Assembly: GCF_047948215.1 (NCBI RefSeq)
Contig: NC_134457.1
Location: forward strand, 89,414,898 to 89,478,897
DNA length: 64,000 nucleotides
Direction of reading: 5' to 3'
From: Lycorma delicatula
Lineage: Eukaryota > Arthropoda > Insecta > Hemiptera > Fulgoridae
A program made the position numbers and the translations under genes. Positions 22,485 to 34,388 of the stretch are shown piece after piece (position 1 is the first letter of the stretch; every line of letters begins with the position of its first letter). The notes below the pieces were generated by a model. It ran no database searches and was not told the DNA's origin. It saw only the letters and a list, made by a program, of their open reading frames with translations.

Positions 22485-23880
22485 AAACAAACTTTTGGTT
22501 TAGCGACGGGTGAACCGCTAACGGCAATTATGGTAGAAATATACCTGCAGTTTTTAGAAGATACTTAAATCAAAAAAGTCCTAACCCAACATGATATTAT
22601 GTTATACAAACGTTATGTTGATGACACCATAATCATATATAATGAAAATAATCAAAATGAATCAGATACAATATTAAATAAATTTAATAAAATTGATAAA
22701 CGCATAAAATTTACTAGGAAAATAGAAAATGACAATTGTTTAAATTTTCTAGATATAAAAATAAAATAAATAACAAAATAAAATTAGAAATACATCATAA
22801 ACCTTCTTCAAATGATACAATAATCAACTACTATTCATTTCATCCATGGTCCCAAAAGATGGCTGTTTTTAATGCACTTTATGTAGAGCATACATTACGT
22901 TAAACTTTAACGTAATCTTTATTACGTTAAAAGATTCTTTAGAAAATCTTTATTTTCTAAACAAAGAAATAGAAATAATTAAAAATATTGCTATTGCTGA
23001 TGGTTTGGTTATAATATTAATACTATAAATAAATTATGCAATAGAATAAGTAATAAAATTAATACGACTAACAAAATAAAATTATCACCGGATAAAAACG
23101 AAAAAAATATAAAAAATGAATACACTCCATTCAGTCAAAAATTGGAAAATTGTATTACAAAATTAACATAACATCTGATTATACTACAAATAATAAATTA
23201 ATTAAATATATTAATAATAATTGTAATAGGATATCATATAATAATGATACTAATTTTGGTAAACAAGGGGGTATATAGTTTTGGTTGTAAAGATTGTGAC
23301 ATGATATATATAGGTGTGACCAATCGTAAATTCTCTATACGTGCAAAAGAACACATGGATAGTATTAAAAACAATAAACCAGAAAATTCTAACTTTGTTA
23401 AACATATATTAGATAAAGGTCATACATACAATCCAAATACATTTATGAGAACTTTAGACGTTTCTTATAATTATTATAATATATCTAATTTAGAAAAATA
23501 TCATATTTACAGTAATAATAAAAATTTAATTAATGAGCCAACATTTTTCAAAGATGAAAAAATTGTTTAAACATGTCCTCAATATAGATAAAGAGATAGT
23601 TATTTAATAAATGAAATATCATTCTTACAACATTGTTTCCGTTAATTTCATTTTATTCCACCAGGTTACACTTTACATTTCAATTCAGTATACTGATAAC
23701 TAGCAAACTGTAGTGACTGCTTTATCATTTTAATTTTTTGACTTTATAATACTATTTTATTCTCCTAACGATGGTCGAACGACTGAAAAATCTAGAGAGA
23801 CAAGTTTAATTTGCTGGTAAGGTAGACTTTCAGTTTTTTAATAATTTAACTATAACTTTGCGTCAGCCTGTTCTTACTAT
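22485..23880 (+). mobile_element. Penelope-like retroelement, 5'-truncated
   Basis: Contains the end of a reverse transcriptase, a GIY-YIG endonuclease and a 3' non-coding tail homologous, in inverted orientation, to 20790-21290. The spacer between the two copies holds a SINE and a Helitron. The tail includes CTAACGA then 13 nt then GAAA (23766-23790), with flanking TTCTC and GAGAG that can pair. This resembles a hammerhead ribozyme with a mutated core (CTGANGA expected). Confidence 0.85.
22497..23573 (+). pseudogene. Penelope-type RT and GIY-YIG endonuclease, disrupted
   Basis: The reading starts inside the reverse transcriptase at GLATGEPLTAIMVEIYLQ, the equivalent of the conserved GxPxGxPLS block. 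It runs through MLYKRYVDDTIIIYNENN with the catalytic YVDD at 22614-22625, and NCLNFLDIKI. Stop codons and frameshifts follow, and a middle portion (22770-23220) is badly decayed. The endonuclease is recovered in the frame 23244-23570: GVYSFGCKDCDMIYIG carries the GIY-YIG signature with the C-x2-C pair typical of Penelope enzymes, then RKFSIRAKEH and a conserved Glu in NLEKY. A frameshift separates it from FGKQGG just upstream. Not functional as it stands. Confidence 0.9.
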
Positions 23881-23999
23881 ATAAATAAATATGTACATTT
23901 CGATCTGATCAAAAAAAATGTATGCACGCTTTAAAATATAATAGTTGCTATATTATTGTATTACAATAAAAAGGGAAAAATTACAACAAAGACACAGAT

Positions 24000-24483
24000 T
24001 CTTTGTGCTAATTCGGTAAGTATTCAAACTGCAAACACGTTTAGAGCATGGTATACATTCCTGATTGTGAAGCCACAGGGATTGCTTCACAAGCCGTTTC
24101 AATATTATAGCCTAGTTCCACTAATGATCTTCCTGGACATTACGTTCTTGATCGTTCCCTGTAAGTGAAGATCTAAGGGAGGTTAAATCAGGCGAAAGGG
24201 GTACTCAATCGACCCTCTTCGTCCTGCCCAATGTCCCGGTACAGTGTTTTTCCAGGTAGGCGCGCACATTTGAATGAAAGCGTGGCGGGCTACAACCTTG
24301 TTGAATAAGAATGAATCCTCATCAAACAAAGTCCTAATGGATGGTAAAATTAATTTTTCCAGCATTTCTTAGGCGTTCATATTCGTGTCTCCATTTTCGC
24401 TGCACTTCACAGACATTCTCGAACTTCCAGTACCGTTTCAAAATATTTTTTCACTTCTCGAAAGACAGCCGTGTTTGCACCAT
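24000..24483 (-). pseudogene. IS630/mariner-type transposase, internally deleted
   Basis: From an ATG at 24483 the minus strand reads MVQTRLSFEK, one stop, then RYWKFENVCEVQRKWRHEYE. That is the N-terminal helix-turn-helix region typical of insect mariner-like transposases. It then jumps to the catalytic C-terminal part, PGHWAGRRGSIEYPFR, aligned with the GRRGxIEWPPRSPDLTPLDF block, where the SPD aspartate is now lost to a stop. A further degraded C-terminus follows to about 24000. The middle with the first catalytic Asp is missing. Terminal repeats were not identified. Confidence 0.82.
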
Positions 24484-24879
24484 CGCTGCATTTTCTCATC
24501 TGATTGCGTCGTATCGATTAACACTAACGCCATCGAGTGCTGTTGCTGAACGATAGTACCAAACGTTGAACCTGTAGCCAACGCGTATTGAAACGTATCA
24601 CATGTATGACATTCTTATAAATACATTTGCTTATTAATACATTTTGAAATGTGTATACCTTTTTTTTTGAACAAACCGGTATAATGTTAATGCATTCATA
24701 TATCGGATAAATTTTGCAGATACATCTTAATATGAGTGGTGAAGTACAGTTAATTCTTATAGGATTCAATTAATTCACTCTACTTACAGTTTATTTTCTG
24801 TGTGTAATTAAGGAGATCATAAAAGCATATTTTAATTTCTTTTACAACTCGAAGGATCTATTTCGCTTGCTTGATGAAT

Positions 24880-25181
24880 TAATTCACCGCAGCAGCTTTT
24901 GAACCTTGTACGTAGAAGTATGGAAATGGAATTATGCAGCGTATTTGGTTTTCTTGGCGTTTCTCTCGCCACCACCCCATTCGGTCGCCCTAAAGCATAA
25001 GACCGAATGTCTGTGCCACAAACGGCTATTGAGCCTCGAAACAGTATAGCGACCAGTGTACTAAATATCTCCTAGAGCTTACATACAGCTTATGAAAAAT
25101 TATATGCCTGACCGTGATTCGAACCCACGACTCTCGGGTAAAAGGCCGAGACGCTCACCACTCCACCAAGGAGATCGGGCA
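24880..25181 (-). mobile_element. tRNA-derived SINE (SINE-D), head 25103-25181
   Basis: The minus-strand head reads TTGGTGGAGTGGTGAGCG (A box) and GGGTTCGAATCACGG (B box). An anticodon-arm-like CTCGG/CCGAG stem has TTT in its loop. T-stem and acceptor pairing are imperfect, so it is a SINE head and not a tRNA gene. The GC-richer body continues to roughly 24880; the left boundary is uncertain and no target duplication was found. Confidence 0.65.
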
Positions 25182-25189
25182 AATATATG

Positions 25190-26995
25190 TTTTCTTATAA
25201 AACTGCTAAATTTGTAAATAGCGTTTCCTTAATTTTCATTTATCCATTCCCGAATAATTCTATGGTTAAAAGAAATGGAGGCGCAAAATTTCTTTACTTG
25301 GAGTCATATGACTTATGCTCTTTATTTCATCATATTGCACTATTTCTTTTCTTCACTTTTTTATAATCACTTTTGTAGTACTTTTAATTTTAATTTTAGT
25401 GTAATAATTTCTTTAAAAAGATTATTTTATGAACTGACATTTTTAAAACATTTGAATGATTTGCAATTTTTTTATTAGTAAAAATAAAATTAAATTGTTT
25501 AATATTTCGTCGTTAGCGTAGCTTAACATAAAAGTATATACATTTATTTTCTTCTCCTGAAATAAATAAATACGTTATAATTTATTCAGTAACATAATAG
25601 ATCAGGAAGGAAATTATCTTGTTAGTCTTATCTTTAACCTGATTTGGCTTTTATTGACGTAATATGATTAGTCAAATGGAAACAGATTGTCTATAATTAT
25701 CAGGAATATTTTATTATATTAAAACGGAAATTCTAAACTTTATAGTGCAGTTTCTTTTTGTGTAGTAACTATTAATAAAGCAGTTGTTCCTTTCAGGTTA
25801 GACATCTCTATTTTATGCAGATATTAAACAAGTAAGTTTATTTTTAAAATTGTTTACTTAATTAAATTTTGGATAAAAATATTCAACATTAGAGTTTCTT
25901 TTAATTTTCTTCCTACGTGATAATCTGTTGAGACAAAAACCCTTGGTTCTCGGCAACTCTGCTGACTTGTTTTTTATTAACCTGTATTTTTTCTTTTATT
26001 TTTTAAATAGCGTATTTTATAGGAAAAATATATTTTTCTTTGCCTGAGAATGTGCAGTAAAAGCGTATTTTATAGAAAACAAAATATTTTCCTTTGCCTG
26101 AGAATGTGCAGTAAAAGAATGTAAAAGGTAACTGAGCTACTGCGCTTTTATATGTAATCATAAGTATACATCATTATACGTCAGTATGTCAGCCATACTC
26201 GTATAGCGTCTTTTTCTAAATACCTTTCTCGCTTAGTTGTTTGTACATTTTAGAAGCAGATTAGTTCTTACCTGATTATACTTGTTTGTTGATACCCTGT
26301 CCAGACGTGTATAAAATATCAATTCTGATTTGATTTAATTTCAATTTATTTATGGTAATAAAAATGTTAATTTTTTCCGATTTAATAATAATATTATGTG
26401 TACGATAAATGTAAAAAAAAGAAACAATTGACATGAAGTTTTTCGGTGTCTTGTAAAAGTATTTATTAATTATATTTGCTTAATAACGGTGATATTTATC
26501 AAATGAAATGTATAGATATGTTGAAGGCATGTTACAAAAATATCTGTTTAGTCGATAGTGTGATCACTAAATTATTATATTGTCGTAAGGTTAAATGAAT
26601 CTTTGGATTCATGCCAGATACATCATATAATATCTAATAAAGCATAGTATGTAGAAGATTATAAATTAAACCTTGTCATGTATTGTTTATGCCGTATAAT
26701 ATTAATTTTGTATATAATCACCTATAATTATGATACTTTCAATGGATAACAAAAGTCATAAATTATTTCTTAAGCGATTATTTTTATTTCCAATTTAAAA
26801 TGCACTGACATAAAATTTTTATTATTAAAATTCTTAATTTTAAGTCTAGAAAATGTATTAACTACAAAATAAACAAATAAACATATTTATATGATTGTAT
26901 AATTACATTTAAATTAATTTATACAATAACAACGGAACGACCCTCAATTGTAATTACTTTTTTCTTTTAATGAAATATCATTTTTTTAGCGGATA
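25190..26995. other. Gene-free AT-rich stretch with a 53-bp tandem duplication
   Basis: The only structure seen is at 26010-26116: a 53-bp unit starting GCGTATTTTATAG and ending CCTGAGAATGTGCAGTAAAA, present twice head to tail. No gene recognised. Confidence 0.5.
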
Positions 26996-27003
26996 AAAAA
27001 TAC

Positions 27004-27080
27004 TATGCCCGACCAAGATTTCAACCGGGAACGTTCCATATGAAAGATGTTACCGTTCTGCCAAGGAGCTCAGCTTTATA
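27004..27080 (-). repeat. Degenerate tRNA-like SINE head
   Basis: Minus strand: GCTCCTTGGCAGAACGGTAAC (A-box region, first 20 shown here as CTCCTTGGCAGAACGGTAAC) and CCCGGTTGAAATCTTGG (mutated B box), ending GGTCGGGC. Position and wording match the heads at 21.5 and 25.1 kb. No downstream body is clear. Confidence 0.5.
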
Positions 27081-27149
27081 GCTAGTAAATTTGAAAAAAA
27101 GGGTTGCATAACTTTCCTGGTTATGCCCTTGATAGATTTTTATTTCACA

Positions 27150-27500
27150 CTAGCAGATCTGGCAATGCGTCCCTGTTACTAGATTTGAATATATATATAT
27201 ATATATATATGATTAAATGAATACAATTGAAAATTTGATAAAACATTAACCAAATGAACATTACGGGAACATCTCCCTTTTCCCCTTTCTCTTTTCCCCT
27301 CTTCCTCTATCCCCCACTCCCTTTTCTTTTTTATACTTTCTCCTTTACATTCCCTTTTCCCGTTTTTCCTTATCCCCGTTTTCCCCTTTTTTCAATTTTC
27401 CCCTTCTTCCCTTTTACCTTTTTCGATTTTTCCCTTTCTTTCTTTTTCCCCGCGCGTAAATCGATCCAGTAGTTTTTTAGTCTATAGTGGACACACATAT
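27150..27500 (-). mobile_element. Helitron family member, 5'-truncated
   Basis: On the minus strand the 3' end is GCATTGCCAGATCTGCTAG followed by T, with CTAG at 27150-27153 and a partly decayed hairpin upstream. A TA microsatellite (27187-27210) and the family polypurine tract (27272-27450 as pyrimidines) follow, then GGATCGATTTACGCGCGGG. The 5' tandem-unit half is missing. Confidence 0.75.
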
Positions 27501-27559
27501 CGGAAACATTGAAATGGAGTCGTAAAATATTTAGAGTAGCATGTGGTGCTTTTTAAGTA

Positions 27560-27960
27560 TGGATTCCATTTAGCATACTTTGTTTGGAGCTTAAAAAATT
27601 AGTTTTGTTGGAATAATATTTACTTCCATAAGTTAGTTGTATTGGACAGTATTATTAATAAATAAGGCTGCTCAAAATTACAGTATACTAAAAACAAAAT
27701 ATGGGTAACATGATTCTTCCTTGTCCGGTGGGGTCAAAAAACAGACCAGAGCTTGGATATATATATCTATAGCCAAATTTCAACTTATCTAGTCGATGGG
27801 TTTTCGAGATATGGAATAAAAACTATTTAGAAATATTGTTGAATATCACCCCATCCCTAAATTCAATTGACTCAAACTTTGAAATTTTAAATAATTTAAT
27901 AAGTATTTTCATCGTACTTAATCTCAGTTTTCTATGATTGCTATACAAAAAGTCGAAAAT
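27560..27960 (-). repeat. REP-D interspersed repeat, copy 1
   Basis: On the minus strand it contains ATCTCGAAAACC, AAGTTGAAATTTGGC and a GTAAATATTATTCCAA block, matching 52990-53550 in the same internal orientation and spacing. No coding. The flanking plus-strand G10 run at 28151-28160 may mark its far side. Confidence 0.5.
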
Positions 27961-28160
27961 TAAAAATGTCAAAAAAATCTTCTATTTTAATTATGTCCAA
28001 AATTAAATATCATCAATTCCCCGTAAGTAGAAATTTTTGCGCTATTTTGGAAGAATATATGTCCAACTAGATCTGAAATATTTATGAAAATATACGTCAA
28101 TATACGTGCACATATACGAAAACTTAATTTTTTATTTATTTTAGAATAAAGGGGGGGGGG

Positions 28161-29545
28161 TTCTTGAAACGTGGACATTATAAAAATCTCGATACCCAAA
28201 ATTTTAGCCGATAGCTATAATCTCCCTTCCTAGTTATACTACAGCAGCAGAAATAGAGATGTAGTTGGAAAATTAAAGATTTGCTTTTAATTGAGGATTA
28301 GATTTTAAACAGCTGATATAATTTTTTTCACGTCGGTATTTTAAATATCGTTAAATAAAAATTAAAATTGAACTGAGGTAATTTAAATTAGATACATGTG
28401 TATAAAATATTTTGTACTTCCTAACTTTAACAAAAAATCTATTTAATAAAATGTACATAATAACATTTAAACCAAAAAAAGAAGATAATTTAGAAACCTT
28501 CCCTAAAAACTAACGGATTAATCGTGTGTGCGTAATAATTTTGTATGCAGTATCTCGGTTTAAAATGAAATATATCACGTCCGGGATGGATTTTTCTAGA
28601 AAATGTTTTAAATTTTTTTTACTTCGTGTGTATCACTTAATCAACTATGAATTTGTTCAGAATACTCAATATGAATAAATTTACATGTATTCTGGCATTA
28701 TGTAAATTTTTGATTCATTAAATAAAGACAGGTAATGATTTTTCTTTTTGCAGCAATATTGATTAACGAGCGCGTAGGTGTCACCAAGTCGCTGATTCTG
28801 TTGTATAATAATTTCATCTTCTTGTTCTATAATGCAGATGAAGTTCATTGTCATAGTGATACGCTAGGGAATTTCATAGTTCTACTTATTCGTTCGTGTT
28901 TTATAATTATTAAAATCCTTACTGCTTATTCACGCATTATATCTGTATCAAATGGTAAAGCCCGTATCATTTACGGTTAATTAATATTGGTGATATGAAT
29001 CGATGAAGTGACTCGCATCTGTATCATAAATCATGAAAAACTTTTGATAAGTGAATAGTTAAAAATGTGAATATGTCATTAATGTTCTTTAGATTTATAA
29101 ATCTTTAAATTTGATTTTTTCTCAATTTTAAATAACATAAATTTTAAAATAATATAGTTTATTTATTTTTTTATCGACGGAAGGATTTTTCTTTTTAAAA
29201 GCCTTATCTACTGTTATTTATTCGTAATTTTATTAAGTTATAAAAAAATTGAAAAAATAAAAAAAAATATTTTTATATATATTTTTTTAAAGTTACGTTA
29301 ACTTTTTTACACTTTACTAATACGTTCGCGACGGCTGTCAAAATACATAGGTTTTTTATTTGCCGTAGTTATTTACACGTATACTTAACAAAAATCCGAA
29401 AATTCTCTTTTTAATTTTTTAGTTTATGTATGGCATATACGTGAAACAAGCGTGAAACAATTTTAAAGAAATAAAATTCCAGTCATATGTTTGTTACTTG
29501 CGTGTACCCTCTCGGGTGTACAACGCACCTTTGTTATGATATACG
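28161..29545. other. Intergenic, nothing firmly recognised
   Basis: An 81-codon frame at 28735-28980 overlaps a good pyrimidine-rich acceptor-like site (TTTTTCTTTTTGCAG, ending about 28752). The peptide is hydrophobic and without family resemblance, so I do not call an exon. A GTGTACCC-CTC-type hairpin (about 29503-29525) lies just outside the piggyBac-like MITE and resembles its ends. Confidence 0.4.
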
Positions 29546-29684
29546 TATAACTCCTGGGCGTCGTGCACCCGCACGGGTACACGAGCTCTCTTATCCTCTG
29601 AGCCTGTCGCTAGGTGCGCCACTAGTTGTGCAGACACCTGTTCAGGTTAATATTACTTGAATAAATAGTTATTTGGAAACTTGT

Positions 29685-29719
<35 letters not shown>

Positions 29720-29922
29720 CACTTCTAATATGCCGTTGTTTGATTTTAAACACCTACAAATACTAAAAATAAATGCTATAAGAAGTCTGTGAAGACGTGT
29801 AGCCCGTTGGGCGCACGATGGACTTTACAAATGGGTAGAGTGCGCTTCTACGGGTACACGACGCCATTTAAAAAAGAGCTCGTGTACCCGTACGGGCGCA
29901 CGTCGTCCCGCGAAGGTGTTAA
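29546..29922. mobile_element. piggyBac-like MITE with TTAA end
   Basis: The right end read inward is TTAACACCTTCGCGGGACGA then CGTGCGCCCGTACGGGTACACGAGCTC split over the next 27 bases. The left end reads TATAACTCCTGGGCGTCGTG and continues into the same CCCGCACGGGTACACGAGCTC block, giving ~45-bp imperfect inverted repeats. TTAA is exact on the right (29919-29922) and degraded to TATAA on the left. No coding, 377 bp. A TA microsatellite lies inside. Assignment to piggyBac rests on TTAA plus G/C-rich palindromic ends. Confidence 0.6.
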
Positions 29923-31600
29923 CAAAATCACCATTGAAGATTGAACATATATTTACTATTTGCTTAGTGTCAGTACATCAGTCTACGCTGTAAATATTTA
30001 ATTAAATACAAAGAAATTATGGTAGGTATTTACCTTAATTACTGTCTCATCAGTGCTCGATTTTCCGTCATTCGTAGAATTTTAATTATCTTCGTAATCC
30101 CTTAACTTCAAATAATCTTTTTCACTTCCATTAAGAGCGTTCGAAGACAACATTTCTCGAACGATTTTTTAATCAAATCATCCGGAGACCTGACCGAGTC
30201 GTAATAATCCACTGACAAACCTGTAAAACGGTTTCTAAATTTTGCCAAATGATAGTAGTCTCGTGGTGTCGTGTTGGCCATCCCGGTTTGTGTATGTTTA
30301 CGGATGATTTAATTTTAAACGATCGGTTTACGCAGATATATAGAGGTTGAAGAATAGTTGTCCACCAGGAGCAATATTCCCATTCTAGCGATCAGTCTTC
30401 GCTTGATATCATCGGTCCTATGACCCTTAAATTTATCCGTTACAAGTATGGAAGGTTTTCGTAATAAAGCGCCTGATCTACACTCCCAGACGAATTTAAT
30501 CTGGTCCAGTACTAATTCATTACTCATCCATCCCTTTTCGTGTGATATTACGGAAATATCGGATGGAAATTTTGCATGTTTCGGTAGATGTTTTCTTTTA
30601 AAAATTACATACGGGGGTAATTTTTTCCGTCCGAAAGTATTGTTAGCATCACTGAGCAAGTTTTTTTTTTGTAACCGGCAGTTTGTATCTGAACATTCCT
30701 TTTCATCTATGCATTATTGTTGTCGGGTGCATTTTAAGTCACCTCTATCTGATATGTATTCATAGCGAATAATTGTTCCTTTTTTGTAAATTTATGAGAT
30801 ATCTTTGAATCCTTAGTCAGTTTATATTCGTATGCTTTTGGTGGCCGCTTTACTTTCGTTGTTTTTCTTAAATAGAAAAACTATTCAAAGGCAAACTTCA
30901 TCGGCAAAGAAATCGAAGTACCAGTGAAGATTAGCTTTAAATTCATCCCTACTGATATTTAATTCATGGGCGATTATCAGGGATTTCATCCGACTACATT
31001 TCTGTAGAAATAACGTTATGGTAACTGACATACATTCTATCTATACACTGGTAAGTCTTTCTTCTATTTCGTGTTTTTCAGCCGAAATGCTTTCTTGTTT
31101 TTATCGGCTATGAGAAACTCGTTTTCTTTCTTTCTCCACTCACGAATGCAGGATTTAATAAAATCTGCTGATTAAAATTTTCTGCCTGTAGCACGGTTTC
31201 CAATCTCATTTGCATAAGCAATAGCACATAAAGTTTCCCCAACAGTGAATCAACGCAATTTTTTTTCCTTAGTAATCTGTAATTTTATTGTATACGAAAC
31301 TTTTACGTACTGAATGTCAAAGTGGCAACAATTATTCGTTGTTACAATGAAAACTGATAATAAAATTACTGTAGAATGATCCATAAAGATTTTTTGTTAT
31401 GAAACTAAGTATAAGAGAAAAATACAAAGGAAAACTTCCGATAGTTTTGGAGTTACGTCGTAGTTTAGTTTTCCAGTACCGGTAATTTTTCAACCAAATT
31501 TCTTCTTTTACCTAAATCATTTTATTTCACTGGATATAGATTCTTAGTCAAAACAAAGCGGCTTTTATTACAATTCTGTATTGATTGATTAAACATATAA
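29923..31600 (-). mobile_element. pogo/Tigger-like DNA transposon, decayed copy 1
   Basis: Shares both outer borders with 44541-45725: on the left a CACCAT(T/A)GAAGATTGAAC block, on the right TCTTAGTCAAAACAAAGCGG. It encodes a disrupted pogo-type transposase on the minus strand. Exact terminal repeats and TA duplication could not be settled. It starts immediately beside the TTAA end of the MITE. Confidence 0.75.
30040..31240 (-). pseudogene. pogo/Tigger-type DDE transposase, frameshifted
   Basis: The best segment is the 114-codon minus-strand frame 30315-30659: KLPPYVIFKRKHLPKHAKFP, EKGWMSNELVLDQIKFVW, GALLRKPSILVTDKFKGHRT. This matches the DDE_1 core of pogo/Tigger transposases, with the conserved Asp of LVxDxFxGH present. 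A frame change then leads to IAPGGQLFFNLYICVNRSFK, aligned with the GGxTxxLQPLDVxxNKPFK block. A decayed C-terminus follows to about 30040. Upstream at 31060-31170 are REWRKKENEFLIADKNKKAF and SRMKSLIIAHELNIS, the N-terminal HTH region. Many stops; the first catalytic Asp region (30660-30850) is poorly preserved. Confidence 0.9.
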
Positions 31601-31613
31601 TTTTAATGATTAC

Positions 31614-31636
31614 ATCATCATCATCATCATCATCAA
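31614..31636 (+). repeat. TCA trinucleotide microsatellite
   Basis: About seven TCA repeats just outside the right border of the pogo-like element. Confidence 0.9.
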
Positions 31637-31639
31637 TGA

Positions 31640-34385
31640 GAAATCTTAAATTCTATGTACGACGCGGAGGCTATTTTTGCAACCGTCATTCCGGACAAAA
31701 TGGTGCGCGTGTTACATGGGTTGTAAAAGTATTTGATTAAGGTAATTTTCGTCTTAGTTATACTGAATAATAAAATCTGGTTAAAACTAGCTGAATGTCT
31801 ATTATTTATTCAGTACTCATAAAAAATAAATAAATTATAACTAATAGAATTTTCAGTTCTTATAATTATAATGCGTAAATTAAAATATGAAGTCTGACTT
31901 TTTAAACCAAGTGTCTCATCCATTATAAAATTTTCCTTTTTTTGTTGTGTTTATTTTTATGTGTTAGATTACTTCTTTCAATCATATAGAGTAAAAAAAT
32001 TAATTACTGGATTAAAATTTCGTTAAATTTATCATTGCGTTTTTAGTAATGTAAGGAGAGAAGTGCTTTTTGAACGTACCTCTGGGCCGGAAATTATATA
32101 CTTTTTAAAGTTCTTAAACTTGAAACTTTCTTGCAAAAATTAATCTACAAAAAAATGTATCGAAGAACCTCTTGAATTACAAGAACTAGTTTTGATGTTG
32201 AGCCAAGAGATATGCGGTTTCAAAAGCAGATCATCATCTTTCGTTTTACTTATTGTAATTTTATTAACTTTATGTTTAACTAAAGGTAGTTTTTCTCATG
32301 AAGGAAAAATTGATAAATTATTCGTATATTATTTATATAAATAAATTAAGAAAAATAAACTCGACTTACTCTTTTTATCAGTGAAAATTGTATAAAAAAG
32401 AAAAAAGAGACACATTTAAAAATTAGAATACCAACTATTAAAAGTGTGAAATAGTTGGCTTAGGACATAGTAACGCGGCATTCCTACAATTTACGGCTAC
32501 ATAACCTGGCTGTTGTTATCCTAATTTTTTTTACATTGCCAAATGTGGAAGTATTTATATTTATAAGCATCATCAAATTGTTGCTTAAAAAATATACATG
32601 TAGCCTAGATGTACACATATTATATGTTGACCTTCATCATACATACATCGAATCATTCTGCGATGAAATACAGTTTATTAGTTCGTCACATTTATATTAA
32701 TGGCTTATTTAAAACAACAATTGCATTGGCTGAAGATTTTTATTAAAGAACAATATTATAATTAATTTGTATTTTAATCCATCCCTTTGTCTTGGAACTA
32801 CTTCTAGAAATCTTTCTATCTCTCTCTCTTTAAATATATATTACAGCTAGTTAGCTGTAGCTAGATTATTTAAATTATCTTTAAGTTTATATGATAGTAA
32901 ATTTAAATAATTTATCGACACATCACATTTACCATCACATAAAATCCATATTTATTGAGTAAGAACATTACTCTCATATTAAGGGGGGAGGGGGGTCGGA
33001 ACGGAAAGCTCTATCTATAATGTTGTTTCTCAGGAATGTTAAAAGACAAATGAATGAGATTTTATGGACACATTTAATTCATTTTTACAGCTTTTGTCGT
33101 AAGAATTTGTTAATAAAAACAACTTTATAACAATTTAAAAAAAGTTTCCCATGACCTCCAAGTGAGTTGACGATTTAATAATTACAAACTATTCATTTTA
33201 TACATTTTGTATAAATATTACTCCTTCTGAAAATCACATATTACTTTATTTAAACAATCACACGCATACAAGTAGTAAACATTATTGTTATTTCTAAAAC
33301 CAGTGTTACCTGTAGCTGATCAAAAGTGAAATTTCCCTTCACCAAGAATAAAATTGTGAAAAAAAAAATATTCGTTTGATTAGAATTACATGTGTGTCCG
33401 CGAGTAATTTGCGCTATGATTACTAAACAGCATATCTAATTGCCATGGAATTTTATACCTAAAATTATCGATTAAGTTACAAGATGTACGAAATCTACAT
33501 AAACTTGGATAATTTAAGTAAACTATAGGGATATACGAAGCAAATACCAATTTCTTTCTGTAGACTTTGATCTCATATGAATCAAAATCGTGGATGATCA
33601 AAAAGGTGAAAAGTATTTGGATGTTTTTTAAATGTGGTTGTGGAGAAGAATATTTAAGGTAAAATAAATGAATTAACTAGTTGAACAGAAGAGGAGCAGA
33701 AGATTTTATGGAACAGGAAATACGTATTACTGAAATGTGGCTACTGTTTACGTAAGCAAAATTCTAAGCAAAGGAAAATTAAACAAAAAAATCTTTCACT
33801 AATGTTCAGAATTTTTATTAAAAAATGTTTTCAAGATTGGATTAGTATAAGAAAAAATAAAATAAAAATAATAATTTATATCAGTTGGTTTGTCCACATG
33901 CCAGAAAGAATGTCGTGGTTGACCGTCATGTTCCCACATTAACGTCTCATCAAAATTCGATCATATTAAAAAAAAAAAACTGTACTCAGTTTTGGATATT
34001 TTAGCAATAAAACACCTACCACCGGGAATAACAGATCACATTGAAATTGGGCATTTCCTTCTTAAGATACAGGTGAACAAACAACGTAGTTTCTGATCGA
34101 AGTATCGGATGTGCAGTTATCTGATTTTAAAAAATATCGGAGTTTTAATTTGTTATAATATCTCTTGAATGAGGGGTGAAATGTTGATTTAAAGCTAACA
34201 TAAAAAAGAAAAAAGGACATATTTAGTCGCAAACATAGCCATAGATTGATTCCATATCTTTCCGCTTGACAGCGTTACTAGCAAAGATAGTGACTCCTAA
34301 ACTGAAAATCTTCTTTATTTTGCAGTTTGCTTAATGTGAATTCGTAGTTAATAGTTCAATGAGCGTTCTGTAGAAAGTTTAATTG
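31640..34385. other. Gene-free AT-rich stretch
   Basis: No coding or repeat family recognised. A G-rich patch (GGGGGGAGGGGGG, about 32985-32997) and a CT run at 32817-32829 are the only compositional features. The 71-codon minus frame at 33386-33601 has no family resemblance. Confidence 0.4.
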
Positions 34386-34388
34386 TGA

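Noticed and set aside
25103..25181. Possible tRNA-Lys-like gene
   Set aside because: Anticodon arm pairs, but T and acceptor stems do not; related to other SINE heads in the window.
27254..27472. 72-codon Phe/Pro/Ser-rich frame
   Set aside because: Reading of the pyrimidine strand of the Helitron polypurine tract.
28735..28980. Candidate exon after a strong pyrimidine tract
   Set aside because: Peptide is hydrophobic and low-complexity, no donor at a matching place, no partner exon.
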